64,000 bases of DNA from Psychrobacter alimentarius (GTDB lineage: Bacteria > Pseudomonadota > Gammaproteobacteria > Pseudomonadales > Moraxellaceae). The position numbers and the translations under genes are program-made. The stretch covers positions 1,984,001 through 2,048,000 of the forward strand of contig NZ_CP014945.1 of assembly GCF_001606025.1 (NCBI RefSeq), given 5' to 3'. This document shows, in pieces, positions 38,134-46,480 of the stretch. The notes beneath the pieces were generated by a model that saw nothing but the letters and a program-made list of their open reading frames with translations, did not search any database and had not been told where the DNA came from. Numbering within the stretch: the stretch's first letter is position 1; each line of letters starts with the position of its first letter.

Positions 38134-38766
38134 TTAGTAATCTTCAGCATATATCGCTCTTAAACGAAAAGATTCATGTTCATCACTAATACTGGTGCAG
38201 TAGTACGTATATAATTCATCAGCTATAACGTTTTTTGCAATAAATGCCACTATATAAGAAATAGTATCTAGTGGGGGGCTTTCGCTACCCTCCATACCTA
38301 GCAACAGCCCTTTGATATTAAGGTTTTCAGGGAACTGACCAACCAACTCATTAGCTGCATTTTTTATCATATCTGTTTCAAATGCATTTGCTATATGAGT
38401 TTGAATAAATTTATATGATTTTTCTCGTTTGAATAAGTTTTTGATATCGTTAACATCTATACCTATTAAGCCACGTGGACTAATATCTAATAATTTAACC
38501 ACTTGATTTACGTCTTCAGGCTGACATTTAACAATACCCTCTATGATATCTAAGCACTTAAACTCATTATCATCTATTTGCAAACCTACTAGGAAATAAG
38601 CCCCTGACTTCTTTTTTAGCTCTTTTAACGCCTTCTCATCCCAGTTATCACTAGTGATAAAACAGCCGATAAAAGACAAAGGGTAGGAATCCATATTTGG
38701 TCGATATAAAAGAGCATTAGATATATCATCTATATACGAGTCGTCAAGCTGGTACTTCATAGTCAT
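38134..38766 (-). CDS. FtsZ C-terminal-domain-like protein, copy 1 (210 aa)
   Basis: The N-terminal 95 residues are unassigned. From residue 99 the protein resembles the FtsZ/tubulin C-terminal domain: GLIGIDVNDIK matches the FtsZ synergy (T7) loop GLMNVDFADV, keeping both acidic residues (Asp104 and Asp107). After it come an A/N helix (IKNAANELVGQFPE) and the strand pattern ending TYYCTSISDEHESFRLRAIYA. No GTP-binding GGGTG motif is present. It is clearly related to the protein at 42366-43040 (shared YRP..DSY, GWDE/NWDE, GIDVNDIK). I infer it might contact host FtsZ or a partner tubulin-like protein. The internal ATG at 38760 has better ribosome-binding spacing. It follows the PD-(D/E)XK gene by 89 bp. 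Confidence 0.55.
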   Translation of the reverse strand: MTMKYQLDDSYIDDISNALLYRPNMDSYPLSFIGCFITSDNWDEKALKELKKKSGAYFLVGLQIDDNEFKCLDIIEGIVKCQPEDVNQVVKLLDISPRGLIGIDVNDIKNLFKREKSYKFIQTHIANAFETDMIKNAANELVGQFPENLNIKGLLLGMEGSESPPLDTISYIVAFIAKNVIADELYTYYCTSISDEHESFRLRAIYAEDY

Positions 38767-38855
38767 ACTCTCTGGTAACGTATTACTGCATTGACTGTTA
38801 GAGGTATAAAATCTAGGCCATCATTTAAATATTATTGACAGCTAATTTATTATAG

Positions 38856-39887
38856 CTATTGACTTATTTGACTCTGATACTGATTTATCGTATAGCTAAT
38901 ATATTTTTGCAAGTTTTCCATTAGCGTCTCTATCTTTCGAAAATCAACTGAACTATCATTATTGAGGTTGAAAACATCAGTACTTAGTATGGCAAAAGTC
39001 ATATGCTTTCCTGAACCAAACTTTTTAGGCTTAATAACTTCAAAATCGAAGTTAGGTGCTTGGGCTACAAACAACTTATAAAACTCATTTCTAATCTTTC
39101 TACGACCATTTTTACTGGGAACAGAAACTTTAAAGCAAATTTTATCTTGTTCTAGTAGTAAGTAAACATCAACATCATTCACTCTATGTTTGAATGCCCA
39201 AAAGCCCATAAAGCCTCCTGACTTATTAGCCACATATTTCCAGTTCCCTTCTCCTAAATATGACTGTAAATATTGAAAAAAACCTATCCATGCACGTTTT
39301 CCCCATTCTGCCACTGGTTGGGACTCAAATTTTTGTACTGCACTTTCAATAGACTGAATGTAGTCATAAAAATTAGTATATATATCACTGTATTTTAATA
39401 CTTCATTTTGTTCATTATCGAAGATGTCTAATAAGTCTTTTCTGACAACAGGATAAAAACCATCTTTTATAACTTTTTTATAACTACTCTGATCATGAGT
39501 CTGCAAATAAATAGGGATAATATTATCTTCTTCAAATGTTTGAGAGTGTCCGTTAAGTATAAATTGCTTGTATCGAGTCAACTGCTCGGAATGCTGAACA
39601 CTACCTACTTTATCCTCGATTAATATACAGTAAGTATCATTAAGGACACATAAGATATCGATATTACTCACATGACGTTGCACTACTATACTGTCAATAC
39701 TGGTTGGTAGAGTTTTACCAGCTTTATCGAAGAGTAATGCTAAAACACTAATTGCAACTTTATTCAAAGCTTTATGTTTATCATTTCCTGTTTTATAATC
39801 TTTCTTCGCCCAAGAAAGAAGCCAACATATAAATGCATCTTGTGACAGCTCAGAGGTAGCAAATTTAAATAAATTAGGTGTTACCAT
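38856..39887 (-). CDS. PD-(D/E)XK nuclease family protein (343 aa)
   Basis: The N-terminal half holds the nuclease core: DAFICWLLSWAKKD at the start, then NIDILCVLNDTYCILIEDKV, with Asp and the E-D-K as the PD-(D/E)XK catalytic set, followed by HSEQLTRYK. This matches the PDDEXK_4 type found often in defence islands. The C-terminal part (from about residue 190) is unassigned and basic. It should cut DNA, with target unknown. The ATG has AAGGA six bases upstream. It precedes the first FtsZ-like gene and follows a decayed WYL regulator gene, the same gene types as in the neighbouring cassette. Confidence 0.75.
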   Translation of the reverse strand: MVTPNLFKFATSELSQDAFICWLLSWAKKDYKTGNDKHKALNKVAISVLALLFDKAGKTLPTSIDSIVVQRHVSNIDILCVLNDTYCILIEDKVGSVQHSEQLTRYKQFILNGHSQTFEEDNIIPIYLQTHDQSSYKKVIKDGFYPVVRKDLLDIFDNEQNEVLKYSDIYTNFYDYIQSIESAVQKFESQPVAEWGKRAWIGFFQYLQSYLGEGNWKYVANKSGGFMGFWAFKHRVNDVDVYLLLEQDKICFKVSVPSKNGRRKIRNEFYKLFVAQAPNFDFEVIKPKKFGSGKHMTFAILSTDVFNLNNDSSVDFRKIETLMENLQKYISYTINQYQSQISQ

Positions 39888-39995
39888 AGTTGTTCCTTAA
39901 TTACATTACAAAAATATGATTAATATCAATCAGTAACAGTAGTTATTTATTTGGTCATAAATCATCGATAAGCAAAAATACATCCGTCTGCTATC

Positions 39996-40387
39996 TTTCG
40001 TAAACTGCCATCCCATTTTTTAAACGCTCGAGAGTAACTGTTTTTATTTCCAATGGGTCAATAACAACAGACAACTGTGACATAATCACTAACCAACCTT
40101 GCAGGTGATTAGTATTAGCAACGGTAGCACAGACTTGATTCCAAATTTTGTCGATAGCAATAATCTTCTAATCAACTAATAATTAGTGCTCATATGAATA
40201 CTGACGGGCAGACTTTTGAATCTTTAAAATCAGCTCTATATGGCTGTCGTTAGTTGGCTATAACTTACCCAATTTGCGTAAACTCTCTAATGAAAAAGCG
40301 TATAGCCCTACCTAATCAAGTATTGGCTTATCTATTATCCTAACCTCGGTAATATGATTTATCGAAAAATTACGATGAGCTTCTAAC
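39996..40387 (-). pseudogene. Remnant of a WYL-domain regulator gene
   Basis: The DNA is clearly similar to the 3' part of the intact WYL gene at 43065-44159 along its whole length: for example CGCTCGAGAGTAACTG against CGCTCAAGAATAACTG, and the later stretches around CAAGTATTGGCTTAT. Stops and indels interrupt the frame, so no product is expected. Homology ends abruptly at 40387, where a short IS-end-like inverted repeat begins. It shows that the adjacent nuclease/FtsZ-like pair once had its own WYL regulator. No other gene is visible in 39888-40521. Confidence 0.75.
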
Positions 40388-40453
40388 TGAACCGCCCCGA
40401 GATTGTCTTACTCTCTCAGGATCTTAAGACTCCAACAATCCTGAGGCAGTTCA
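40388..40453. mobile_element. 66-bp IS-end-like inverted repeat remnant
   Basis: TGAACCGCCCCGAGATTGT at the left end and the complement of ACAATCCTGAGGCAGTTCA at the right end match at about 15 of 19 positions. The TGAAC(C/T)GCC start resembles the terminal repeats of some IS3-family elements. Only the two ends remain with no transposase, so it is a MITE-like or deleted insertion sequence. It marks the break point of the WYL remnant. No clear target duplication is visible. Confidence 0.45.
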
Positions 40454-40521
40454 CTATAGCGTTGTTTCCGACTTTACTACTTAGCTCTAATATATAAGTG
40501 GCTTCATTGATTGTTAAAAAA

Positions 40522-41793
40522 TTATTTAGTTAATAATCCATTATCATTTAACACTTTATAGTACCAATCAAGCTCTGCAATAATTTTATATGCCATTTTT
40601 TTATTATGGATTTGTTCCCATGGCTCAGTTTTAGACCACCAATCATGTGGTTCAAAATTATACCAAGCACACCAATAACCTCCTTTTTCTTTGTCTTCTT
40701 CTGCTTTTATATTTTCACTAGCAAGACTATGGCCATCTTTACACTTAGTTAGAATTTTTTCATAATATTCATAGTCTGGCTTTACATCATCATTAGCTAT
40801 AAAAATCCCTAAATAAGGAAAGTTGAAAACCGTACCTCCAAAACCTAAACAAAACTCTAAAGCACTTTCTTTAATATTAAAAGTGATTTGCTCTTCTTTC
40901 TTGATACCTTTTAGATTGGTTTTAATCATTGAATAAGGTTTGTTTCCTTTTGCAATGATAGTCGTAAGATCGTGTTGTAACTTCTCAATAAGTTGCTTTT
41001 TCATGTCATGAGTACTTAAAGCTATTTTTAATGCGCTAGTTATATTTTCTTGACTAGATAGCATCGTATTTAATACAGACTTCGCTTCATTCATATTTTC
41101 TATTCCCATGAACTGTTTTTGAATAAACTTAGTTAGCTGTGCAATAAATTCACTCACACTATGATTTTGGCATTCTACTTGACACGCTTTGAGCCAACCA
41201 ATCAGATCGCTAAATCTAAGATGACTATATTGATTACTGGTTTTCCAATATTCTAAGGTTTTAGTATCAACACTATATTCACTTGGTACGTCATTATCTT
41301 CGTTTAGATAAACAAGATGCCACAGCTTGTGTTTCCTATTTTTAAGTTCAGTAGCATAATCTTTCATTTGGTCAAGTTGATCTGCTGCATAAGGTTTGTT
41401 TTCGATACAAATACCGTAGCTGTCATTACCCACCTGACATCTTAAGTAAATATCCATACGACGCTGGGTGTTACTTTTTCCCGTTATTTCTTCAAGAAAA
41501 ACCTCTGTTTTCTCAAGGTTATTGAGCATTGTCTGCCAGTTATCATCTTTATATATAACAGGCAGACAATGCTCAACGAATAACCTTAAAAAGCTTTCTT
41601 GCTGAGCATGACTTCCTTTAGGATCAAGCAGAGCCGCTAGAATACGACTAAGTCCTAATTCATCGGTATTAATATAATCAAAAGTACTGAAGTCTGGAGA
41701 CAGTTGACGGCTATAGAGTGCTTGCGCTGTCTCTAATGCATTAATCTTTTGGCTCACATCATTGATTAAACTTTGCACGGTACTCATACTCAT
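40522..41793 (-). CDS. PD-(D/E)XK nuclease family protein (423 aa)
   Basis: The nuclease core is in the N-terminal half: RRMDIYLRCQVGNDSYGICIENK, giving Asp and E-N-K, with a conserved Gln-containing helix (DQLDQMKDY) after it, as in PDDEXK_4 enzymes. The N-terminus (DELGLSRILAALLDPKGSH) is the typical entry helix of this group. The C-terminal region from about 270 is unassigned. It is the last gene of the group read from 45343, 30 bp after the DUF1810 gene. DNA cleavage is inferred from the motif only. Confidence 0.75.
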   Translation of the reverse strand: MSMSTVQSLINDVSQKINALETAQALYSRQLSPDFSTFDYINTDELGLSRILAALLDPKGSHAQQESFLRLFVEHCLPVIYKDDNWQTMLNNLEKTEVFLEEITGKSNTQRRMDIYLRCQVGNDSYGICIENKPYAADQLDQMKDYATELKNRKHKLWHLVYLNEDNDVPSEYSVDTKTLEYWKTSNQYSHLRFSDLIGWLKACQVECQNHSVSEFIAQLTKFIQKQFMGIENMNEAKSVLNTMLSSQENITSALKIALSTHDMKKQLIEKLQHDLTTIIAKGNKPYSMIKTNLKGIKKEEQITFNIKESALEFCLGFGGTVFNFPYLGIFIANDDVKPDYEYYEKILTKCKDGHSLASENIKAEEDKEKGGYWCAWYNFEPHDWWSKTEPWEQIHNKKMAYKIIAELDWYYKVLNDNGLLTK

Positions 41794-41823
41794 CTATCCT
41801 CTCAAGATCTCACTCGGTTTTAT

Positions 41824-42276
41824 TCACTTATATTGCTGGTCATTGATTTGCTTTAGTATTTTAATAGTGTTTATATCGTAACTGCCTGCGTAGAACTGAT
41901 ATAAAAGTTTCTCAAATACACACTTATTACCAGCAGCAAAAGCAAATAACGTTAGCGAAGATTGCAGCTTCAAGTTATCTGGTGAACCAAAGATATTTAA
42001 AGCGCTTTTATCAGGGTGCAACAGTAGTAATTCAGCGCACTCTATCAATTTTGCTCCAAGCACCTCATGCTGCAAATACGCTTTCGCTTGCTCCAGACTC
42101 CCTATTGCAAATCGTCGAGACATTTTACTGTGCCCTAATCCTTTCACCTGTGGAAAAATAAACCACATCCAATGCGTACGTTTATGACCTTGGGTCAACT
42201 CTTCAATCACTTGTGAATAGATAGTATTTTGAGCTTGGATAAAATCATCAAATAAATCTTTATCTATCGTTGTCAT
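41824..42276 (-). CDS. DUF1810 family protein (150 aa)
   Basis: The protein matches the DUF1810 family throughout: QAQNTIYSQVIEELTQGHKRTHW, then MWFIFPQVKGLGHS and a later LKLQSSLTLFAFA. The biochemical function of the family is not known. I place the start at ATG 42276 because AAGGAG lies eight bases upstream of it; the in-frame GTG at 42285 overlaps that site. It lies inside the WYL, FtsZ-like and nuclease gene group with same-strand spacing, so it is probably co-transcribed. It may be an independent passenger or an accessory part. Confidence 0.85.
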   Translation of the reverse strand: MTTIDKDLFDDFIQAQNTIYSQVIEELTQGHKRTHWMWFIFPQVKGLGHSKMSRRFAIGSLEQAKAYLQHEVLGAKLIECAELLLLHPDKSALNIFGSPDNLKLQSSLTLFAFAAGNKCVFEKLLYQFYAGSYDINTIKILKQINDQQYK

Positions 42277-42365
42277 TTTCTGCACTCCTTGCTATTTAAT
42301 TAATGAGCGTTTGCCTGCCTGCCACGCTCACAACGTACGTAAAACCATATATAGTTAATGCTAGA

Positions 42366-43040
42366 CTAACTAGCCACATATATCGCCCCCATCCAATAAT
42401 GGTCAGGTTTATCAATCATCCTATTGCCGTAAAACACTTTTGAATCGTCAGCAATCCGACTTTCAACAGCAGTTGTGACGCTAAAGAACTCATCAAGAGA
42501 TAGCTTATGATCGCTTTCAATATCAAGCATCATATATTGGGTACTAAGACCTTCAGGAATTTGATTGAGCAGATGATTAACGGTACTCTTTATTTGTTCT
42601 GAATCTGGTATGTCCGTTGCCCTAGCCTGTATAAAATTGGCAGGCTTTTCAGCCCCGCAAGATTTTTTGATATCATTAACATCTATACCAACCTTATCAC
42701 GATCAGATAATACTGATTCAAACACGGTTTTTATCTGCCCGACTTCATCAGCTTTGCAAACAATAATACCGTCTATAACCTCGAACCTATCAATGTGCTT
42801 ATCTGTGGTTTGTAGCGCAAACAATGTGCAACCGACTTGTTGTTGTAGATTTAGCAATGACTGTTCATCCCAACCATCTTCAATAACAATAAACCCAACC
42901 TCAGACAAGTGGTAGCTATCTGCTTGCGGTCTATACAAAGTAGCTAAAGGTATGGGCTCTATCTGAAGCTCATCATTACATTCTTTTTTAATATCATTTT
43001 TTAGAGTCTGTTTATTTTTAAAAATACTATCTACTGTCAT
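42366..43040 (-). CDS. FtsZ C-terminal-domain-like protein, copy 2 (224 aa)
   Basis: The C-terminal half follows the FtsZ C-terminal domain closely. The T7-like loop KVGIDVNDIKK has Asp120 and Asp123 at the positions of the FtsZ pair that completes the GTPase site of the neighbouring subunit. LSLDEFFSVTTAVES then corresponds to FtsZ LRLDEFETVGNTIRA, and SKVFYGNRMID to the ATVVIGTSLD strand. The N-terminal 110 residues are not a GTPase domain and lack GGGTG. It is a paralogue of the protein at 38134-38766. AAGGAG precedes the ATG. It starts 24 bp after the WYL gene, in one probable operon. Interference with or sensing of host FtsZ is an inference. Confidence 0.6.
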   Translation of the reverse strand: MTVDSIFKNKQTLKNDIKKECNDELQIEPIPLATLYRPQADSYHLSEVGFIVIEDGWDEQSLLNLQQQVGCTLFALQTTDKHIDRFEVIDGIIVCKADEVGQIKTVFESVLSDRDKVGIDVNDIKKSCGAEKPANFIQARATDIPDSEQIKSTVNHLLNQIPEGLSTQYMMLDIESDHKLSLDEFFSVTTAVESRIADDSKVFYGNRMIDKPDHYWMGAIYVAS

Positions 43041-43064
43041 ACTCGGCTCCTTTTTAAAATGAAA

Positions 43065-44159
43065 TTATTCATCGGTTTTATAAAGCTGCATCCCACTTTC
43101 TAGACGCTCAAGAATAACTGCCTTTAGCTCTAATGGTTCAATGACGACCGACAATTGCGACATACTTACCAGCCAATCTTGCAAACGAGTCGTATTAGCA
43201 ACTGTAGCGCTGACTTGATTCCAAGTGTCATCGATAATAGTAATTTGCTGATCTATCGATAAGGGACGCTCATAAAGATGCTGACAGGCATATTTCTGTA
43301 CTTTTAAAATCAGTTTAATCTGGGTATCGTCGGTCGGCTCTAACCTACCCAGTTTATGCAAACTCTTTAACGAAAAAGCATCTCGCCCTACCCAGTCAGG
43401 TATTGGCTTATTTATGACGCTAGCTTGGGTAATACGGTTAACTGCAAAATTGCGATGCGCTTTTAACAACTCCTTATCATCGATATGATCGTTTACTGGA
43501 TAAAAGCCTGTTAGATACATCATGTTATCGATAAATACCAAACCGCACGGATAGATCAACTTTTCACTAGCATTATCGTCCCACTTTTTTTGATAACGAA
43601 TATGAAGTTGCCTGTTCTCTAACAAGGCTTTATGAATGCTGGTAAGTACCTCACTATTAAGGGTTGGCGCTTGTACGATGCTTGGCAAAGTTATCAGATG
43701 CAGCTGCCACTGTCCTAATGAGCTATTGGCGAAAACGTACTGATCTTGACGTTTAATTTGCGATAGCTTAGCAGATATGATCTGCTGCATAGAGACTGGC
43801 AAATAGTTAGCGGTGTAATTACTGAGCATCTCCCAAAAAAATACGGTTTGCTCGCTGACAACATCGGTACTAAAGCTTGGCTCAATATAGAAGCGTGCGG
43901 TTTGACCGTTGATGTTTTGCTCCCACGCTGGCACTCTGACTAGAGCATCATTATGAAAAATATTATCGAAAATATTTTTTAAGCTGGTCAAATCGTTCTC
44001 TAAATTTTTTCGGTCGCTGGCGAAGCAATCAGGATTATCACCATAGGCGCTCATCAGCTCGGTAAGCGAGACAGCTTTAGCTTTATCACGCGGTAGACGT
44101 TGATAGAGGATAAACAAGCGCTCTGATTTGGTGTAGCTGGCGATAGGATGATTTGGCAT
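43065..44159 (-). CDS. WYL-domain transcriptional regulator (364 aa)
   Basis: Residues about 5-75 form an N-terminal helical DNA-binding region (SERLFILYQRLPRDKAKAVSLTE). The WYL domain spans about 165-260, with LHIRYQKKWDDNASEKLIYPCGLVFIDNMMYLTGFYPV, followed by a C-terminal extension (LSVVIEPLELKAVILERLESG). WYL proteins often sense a ligand such as single-stranded nucleic acid and control defence genes. It lies between a PD-(D/E)XK gene (17 bp upstream) and the FtsZ-like gene (24 bp downstream), so it probably controls this group. A decayed paralogue lies at 39996-40387. Confidence 0.85.
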   Translation of the reverse strand: MPNHPIASYTKSERLFILYQRLPRDKAKAVSLTELMSAYGDNPDCFASDRKNLENDLTSLKNIFDNIFHNDALVRVPAWEQNINGQTARFYIEPSFSTDVVSEQTVFFWEMLSNYTANYLPVSMQQIISAKLSQIKRQDQYVFANSSLGQWQLHLITLPSIVQAPTLNSEVLTSIHKALLENRQLHIRYQKKWDDNASEKLIYPCGLVFIDNMMYLTGFYPVNDHIDDKELLKAHRNFAVNRITQASVINKPIPDWVGRDAFSLKSLHKLGRLEPTDDTQIKLILKVQKYACQHLYERPLSIDQQITIIDDTWNQVSATVANTTRLQDWLVSMSQLSVVIEPLELKAVILERLESGMQLYKTDE

Positions 44160-44176
44160 TGTTAAATCGCTTATTT

Positions 44177-45343
44177 TTAGTTCAATAATTGGTGATTCAA
44201 CTGATGCTTATCCGCCTCGTAATCGTTTAGAATCGCCATTAATTTAACAATTCTTTCTGATACCTTTTTTATTTCAAAGTCGTTGTACTTCCACATAAAC
44301 CTCCAAGTATTGCTCCCATCAGATTTGTTCTCGTAGGTCTTAATATTAATTTCGCACTGTTTCAATAAACTATCTACTTGGTCCTTAAAAATTCCATTTT
44401 CGTTAAAAAAATCTATATGAATCGTAAAATTCATTTCGTTAGCTTCGTAATTCCTAATACAGAACACCACACATGAAGATGAGTTTTCCCATCTTTCGTT
44501 ATAAAATCGAATATACGGTTCATAATAATTCCATTTATCAATTTTTGTTTTACCAGAAAAACCTTGCAAACTATTTCTTAAATCAATGTTTATCTTCGCA
44601 GCTATTTTAGGAATAATATCCTTATAGAGATATTCACTTAACTTAAAGTAGTCATTTATATTTTTCGTCAAAAACTCAATCTCATCTTCACTTATTTCAC
44701 CCACGTTATCTAACTCCTTTAAATGTAATAAAAACTCTCTAGCGAACAGACCCCACTTGTTATAGGGGTTATCTAATAACGCCTTTGATAAATGCGGTTC
44801 AATAGCTTCTACTAAATTTTGATAAGAAATGCCGTGCCAACCATTATTCTTAATGACATCATCAATTCTACCGTCAAGACAAAGCACTATTTGGACTAAG
44901 TTCTTGTCTCGCTCATCTTCTTTTTTATTGTCTGTAATACGGTGCCTACCATAGCTGGTGTAGTCATCAAACGGATTATTTTGCTCATGATAAATCTTAC
45001 ACTCGACTATGATTAAGGCGTCTTTCGTTTCGATTAACAAGTCGATGCGATTGCCTTTGGCGGTTGATACTTCAGTCTCTACATTTTCCAAGCTGCCAAG
45101 GGTAGCCATCTTGTTTTTGTTTTCTAATAAATATTTTAGCCCTTTAAAAAAGCAATCTCCTAAATTATGAGCTTTAGCTTTGTCTAGAAAGAAGCTGAGC
45201 AGTTCCGTCGTTGGGTTTTCAAAGTGACCACGAGCACCGACATCAAATAGTGTGAGCTCTTTGGTTACGATATCTAGCTGTTTAAACTTATCGAACAGCG
45301 CTTTAAAGCTTTTTAGATTAGATCCACTTGCTAAATCAGTCAT
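44177..45343 (-). CDS. PD-(D/E)XK nuclease family protein (388 aa)
   Basis: The core motif NRIDLLIETKDALIIVECKIYHEQNNPF gives Asp, then E-C-K, followed by a Tyr/Arg-rich DDYTSYGRHR segment. The N-terminus shows PTTELLSFFLDKAKAHNLGDCFF, the entry helices of PDDEXK_4 proteins. The C-terminal half (from about 210) is unassigned and rich in aromatic residues. It is the first gene of the apparent operon with WYL, FtsZ-like, DUF1810 and a further nuclease, and its upstream gap contains no terminator-like hairpin. Function as a restriction-like or abortive-infection nuclease is inferred. Confidence 0.77.
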   Translation of the reverse strand: MTDLASGSNLKSFKALFDKFKQLDIVTKELTLFDVGARGHFENPTTELLSFFLDKAKAHNLGDCFFKGLKYLLENKNKMATLGSLENVETEVSTAKGNRIDLLIETKDALIIVECKIYHEQNNPFDDYTSYGRHRITDNKKEDERDKNLVQIVLCLDGRIDDVIKNNGWHGISYQNLVEAIEPHLSKALLDNPYNKWGLFAREFLLHLKELDNVGEISEDEIEFLTKNINDYFKLSEYLYKDIIPKIAAKINIDLRNSLQGFSGKTKIDKWNYYEPYIRFYNERWENSSSCVVFCIRNYEANEMNFTIHIDFFNENGIFKDQVDSLLKQCEINIKTYENKSDGSNTWRFMWKYNDFEIKKVSERIVKLMAILNDYEADKHQLNHQLLN

Positions 45344-45438
45344 TTATTTTCCTTAAAATGAATGGGTCTTCAGTAAAACTAACAGGTTGAATAGCCAAGT
45401 AGGCGCCAAATTTGTAGAATTAGTACGGTTTAACAATC

Positions 45439-46296
45439 TCATTCAAAACGAACCAATGTCGCGGTGCCATTGTCATAAGCATTGCCATCGGAGTCATAAA
45501 CTTGGTTCTTGAGATTGATTAACCAAGCTTGTAAATCGGTTTCAGCACTGACAAGTTGCCAATGACGACTCGGCACCAAGTCATGAATACCATCCGTACA
45601 AACCAAGAGACAGTCGCCACTATTAATATCAATCTTGCAAGAGCTGCCTTCTGGTGCTTCACTGCTTAGATAACTTTCGTCAGCCGTCAATACAAAGCAC
45701 TCAGTAATACTATATAAACTCCCCGCCATACCTTCTCGGTTATAGTCAGCGAGCTTCGCTTGGCTACCTTGTTCTTGTGCCTGCTGGTCAATAAGCTCAT
45801 TCAATAGATTATGATCTCGAGTCAGGCACTGCCACTGTGACGTCCCTTTAGGTAGCCAATAAATACGACTGTCACCCACATGCGTTATCGTCGCCTTTAT
45901 TGTTCCATCGCTATCTAACTCACAGGTAACCATCGCGAGGGTTGCCGCCGCGCCATGACGCTTAGATAAATGCTTGGTTTGATTAATCAGCTGATGAATA
46001 CTGTCTGAGCAGATATTCTTCTGATCGTTCCATAACCTTCTGATTGCTTTTACCACCGCTTTTGAGCAGTGCTGCGAGTGATTAGAGCTTGCCACGCCAT
46101 CAGACACTGCTAGGCAAAATGGTAATGCAACTGGTGTCACTGCCATCACACCTAGATCTTCTTGATACCAATTATCTAAAAAGAAAAAAGCGTCTTGCTG
46201 CAGGTTATTACTAGCATTCCCTAGAAAGGTAATTGCACAGGTCTGTGCAATAGAAAGAGTTTCTTTTAAAGGACAATGGTCAAGAGAAAAAGCCAT
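45439..46296 (-). CDS. PP2C-family serine/threonine protein phosphatase (285 aa)
   Basis: This cytoplasmic protein has the PP2C motif set: CLAVSDGVASSNHS with the metal-binding Asp, ATITHVGDSRIYWL, LTRDHNLL, and LLVCTDGIHDLV, with the other metal-binding aspartates. It should remove phosphate from Ser/Thr of partner proteins, using Mn or Mg. PP2C phosphatases usually pair with a Ser/Thr kinase; none is visible in the window. It is 95 bp upstream of the nuclease/WYL group on the same strand and may belong to that transcript or act alone. Confidence 0.88.
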   Translation of the reverse strand: MAFSLDHCPLKETLSIAQTCAITFLGNASNNLQQDAFFFLDNWYQEDLGVMAVTPVALPFCLAVSDGVASSNHSQHCSKAVVKAIRRLWNDQKNICSDSIHQLINQTKHLSKRHGAAATLAMVTCELDSDGTIKATITHVGDSRIYWLPKGTSQWQCLTRDHNLLNELIDQQAQEQGSQAKLADYNREGMAGSLYSITECFVLTADESYLSSEAPEGSSCKIDINSGDCLLVCTDGIHDLVPSRHWQLVSAETDLQAWLINLKNQVYDSDGNAYDNGTATLVRFE

Positions 46297-46421
46297 GATG
46301 GTAAGCCTATATGTTTGTCATAGAGGCTAGTATATCTGACTACCTGTAAATTTATTTTCTAGGTTAAAATATAAGATCATTTAAATAGCGCATGAGTAGC
46401 ACAAAGTTGCTTTCTATAAAT

Positions 46422-46453
46422 AAAAAGGTGATGAACGTTTCGCCCATCACCTC
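46422..46453 (-). terminator. Rho-independent terminator behind the 173-aa secreted protein gene
   Basis: AGGTGATG and CATCACCT form an 8-bp stem around an 11-nt loop, followed on the minus strand by five T and further T-rich sequence. It lies 27 bp downstream of the stop at 46481 and separates this gene from the PP2C gene. Confidence 0.75.
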
Positions 46454-46480
46454 TTATGCACTATTTTAGGTCAACAAAAC

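Noticed and set aside
40001..40460. A separate regulatory RNA or intact small gene in the gap upstream of the 343-aa nuclease gene
   Set aside because: The stretch is explained by decayed WYL sequence plus the 66-bp IS-end remnant.
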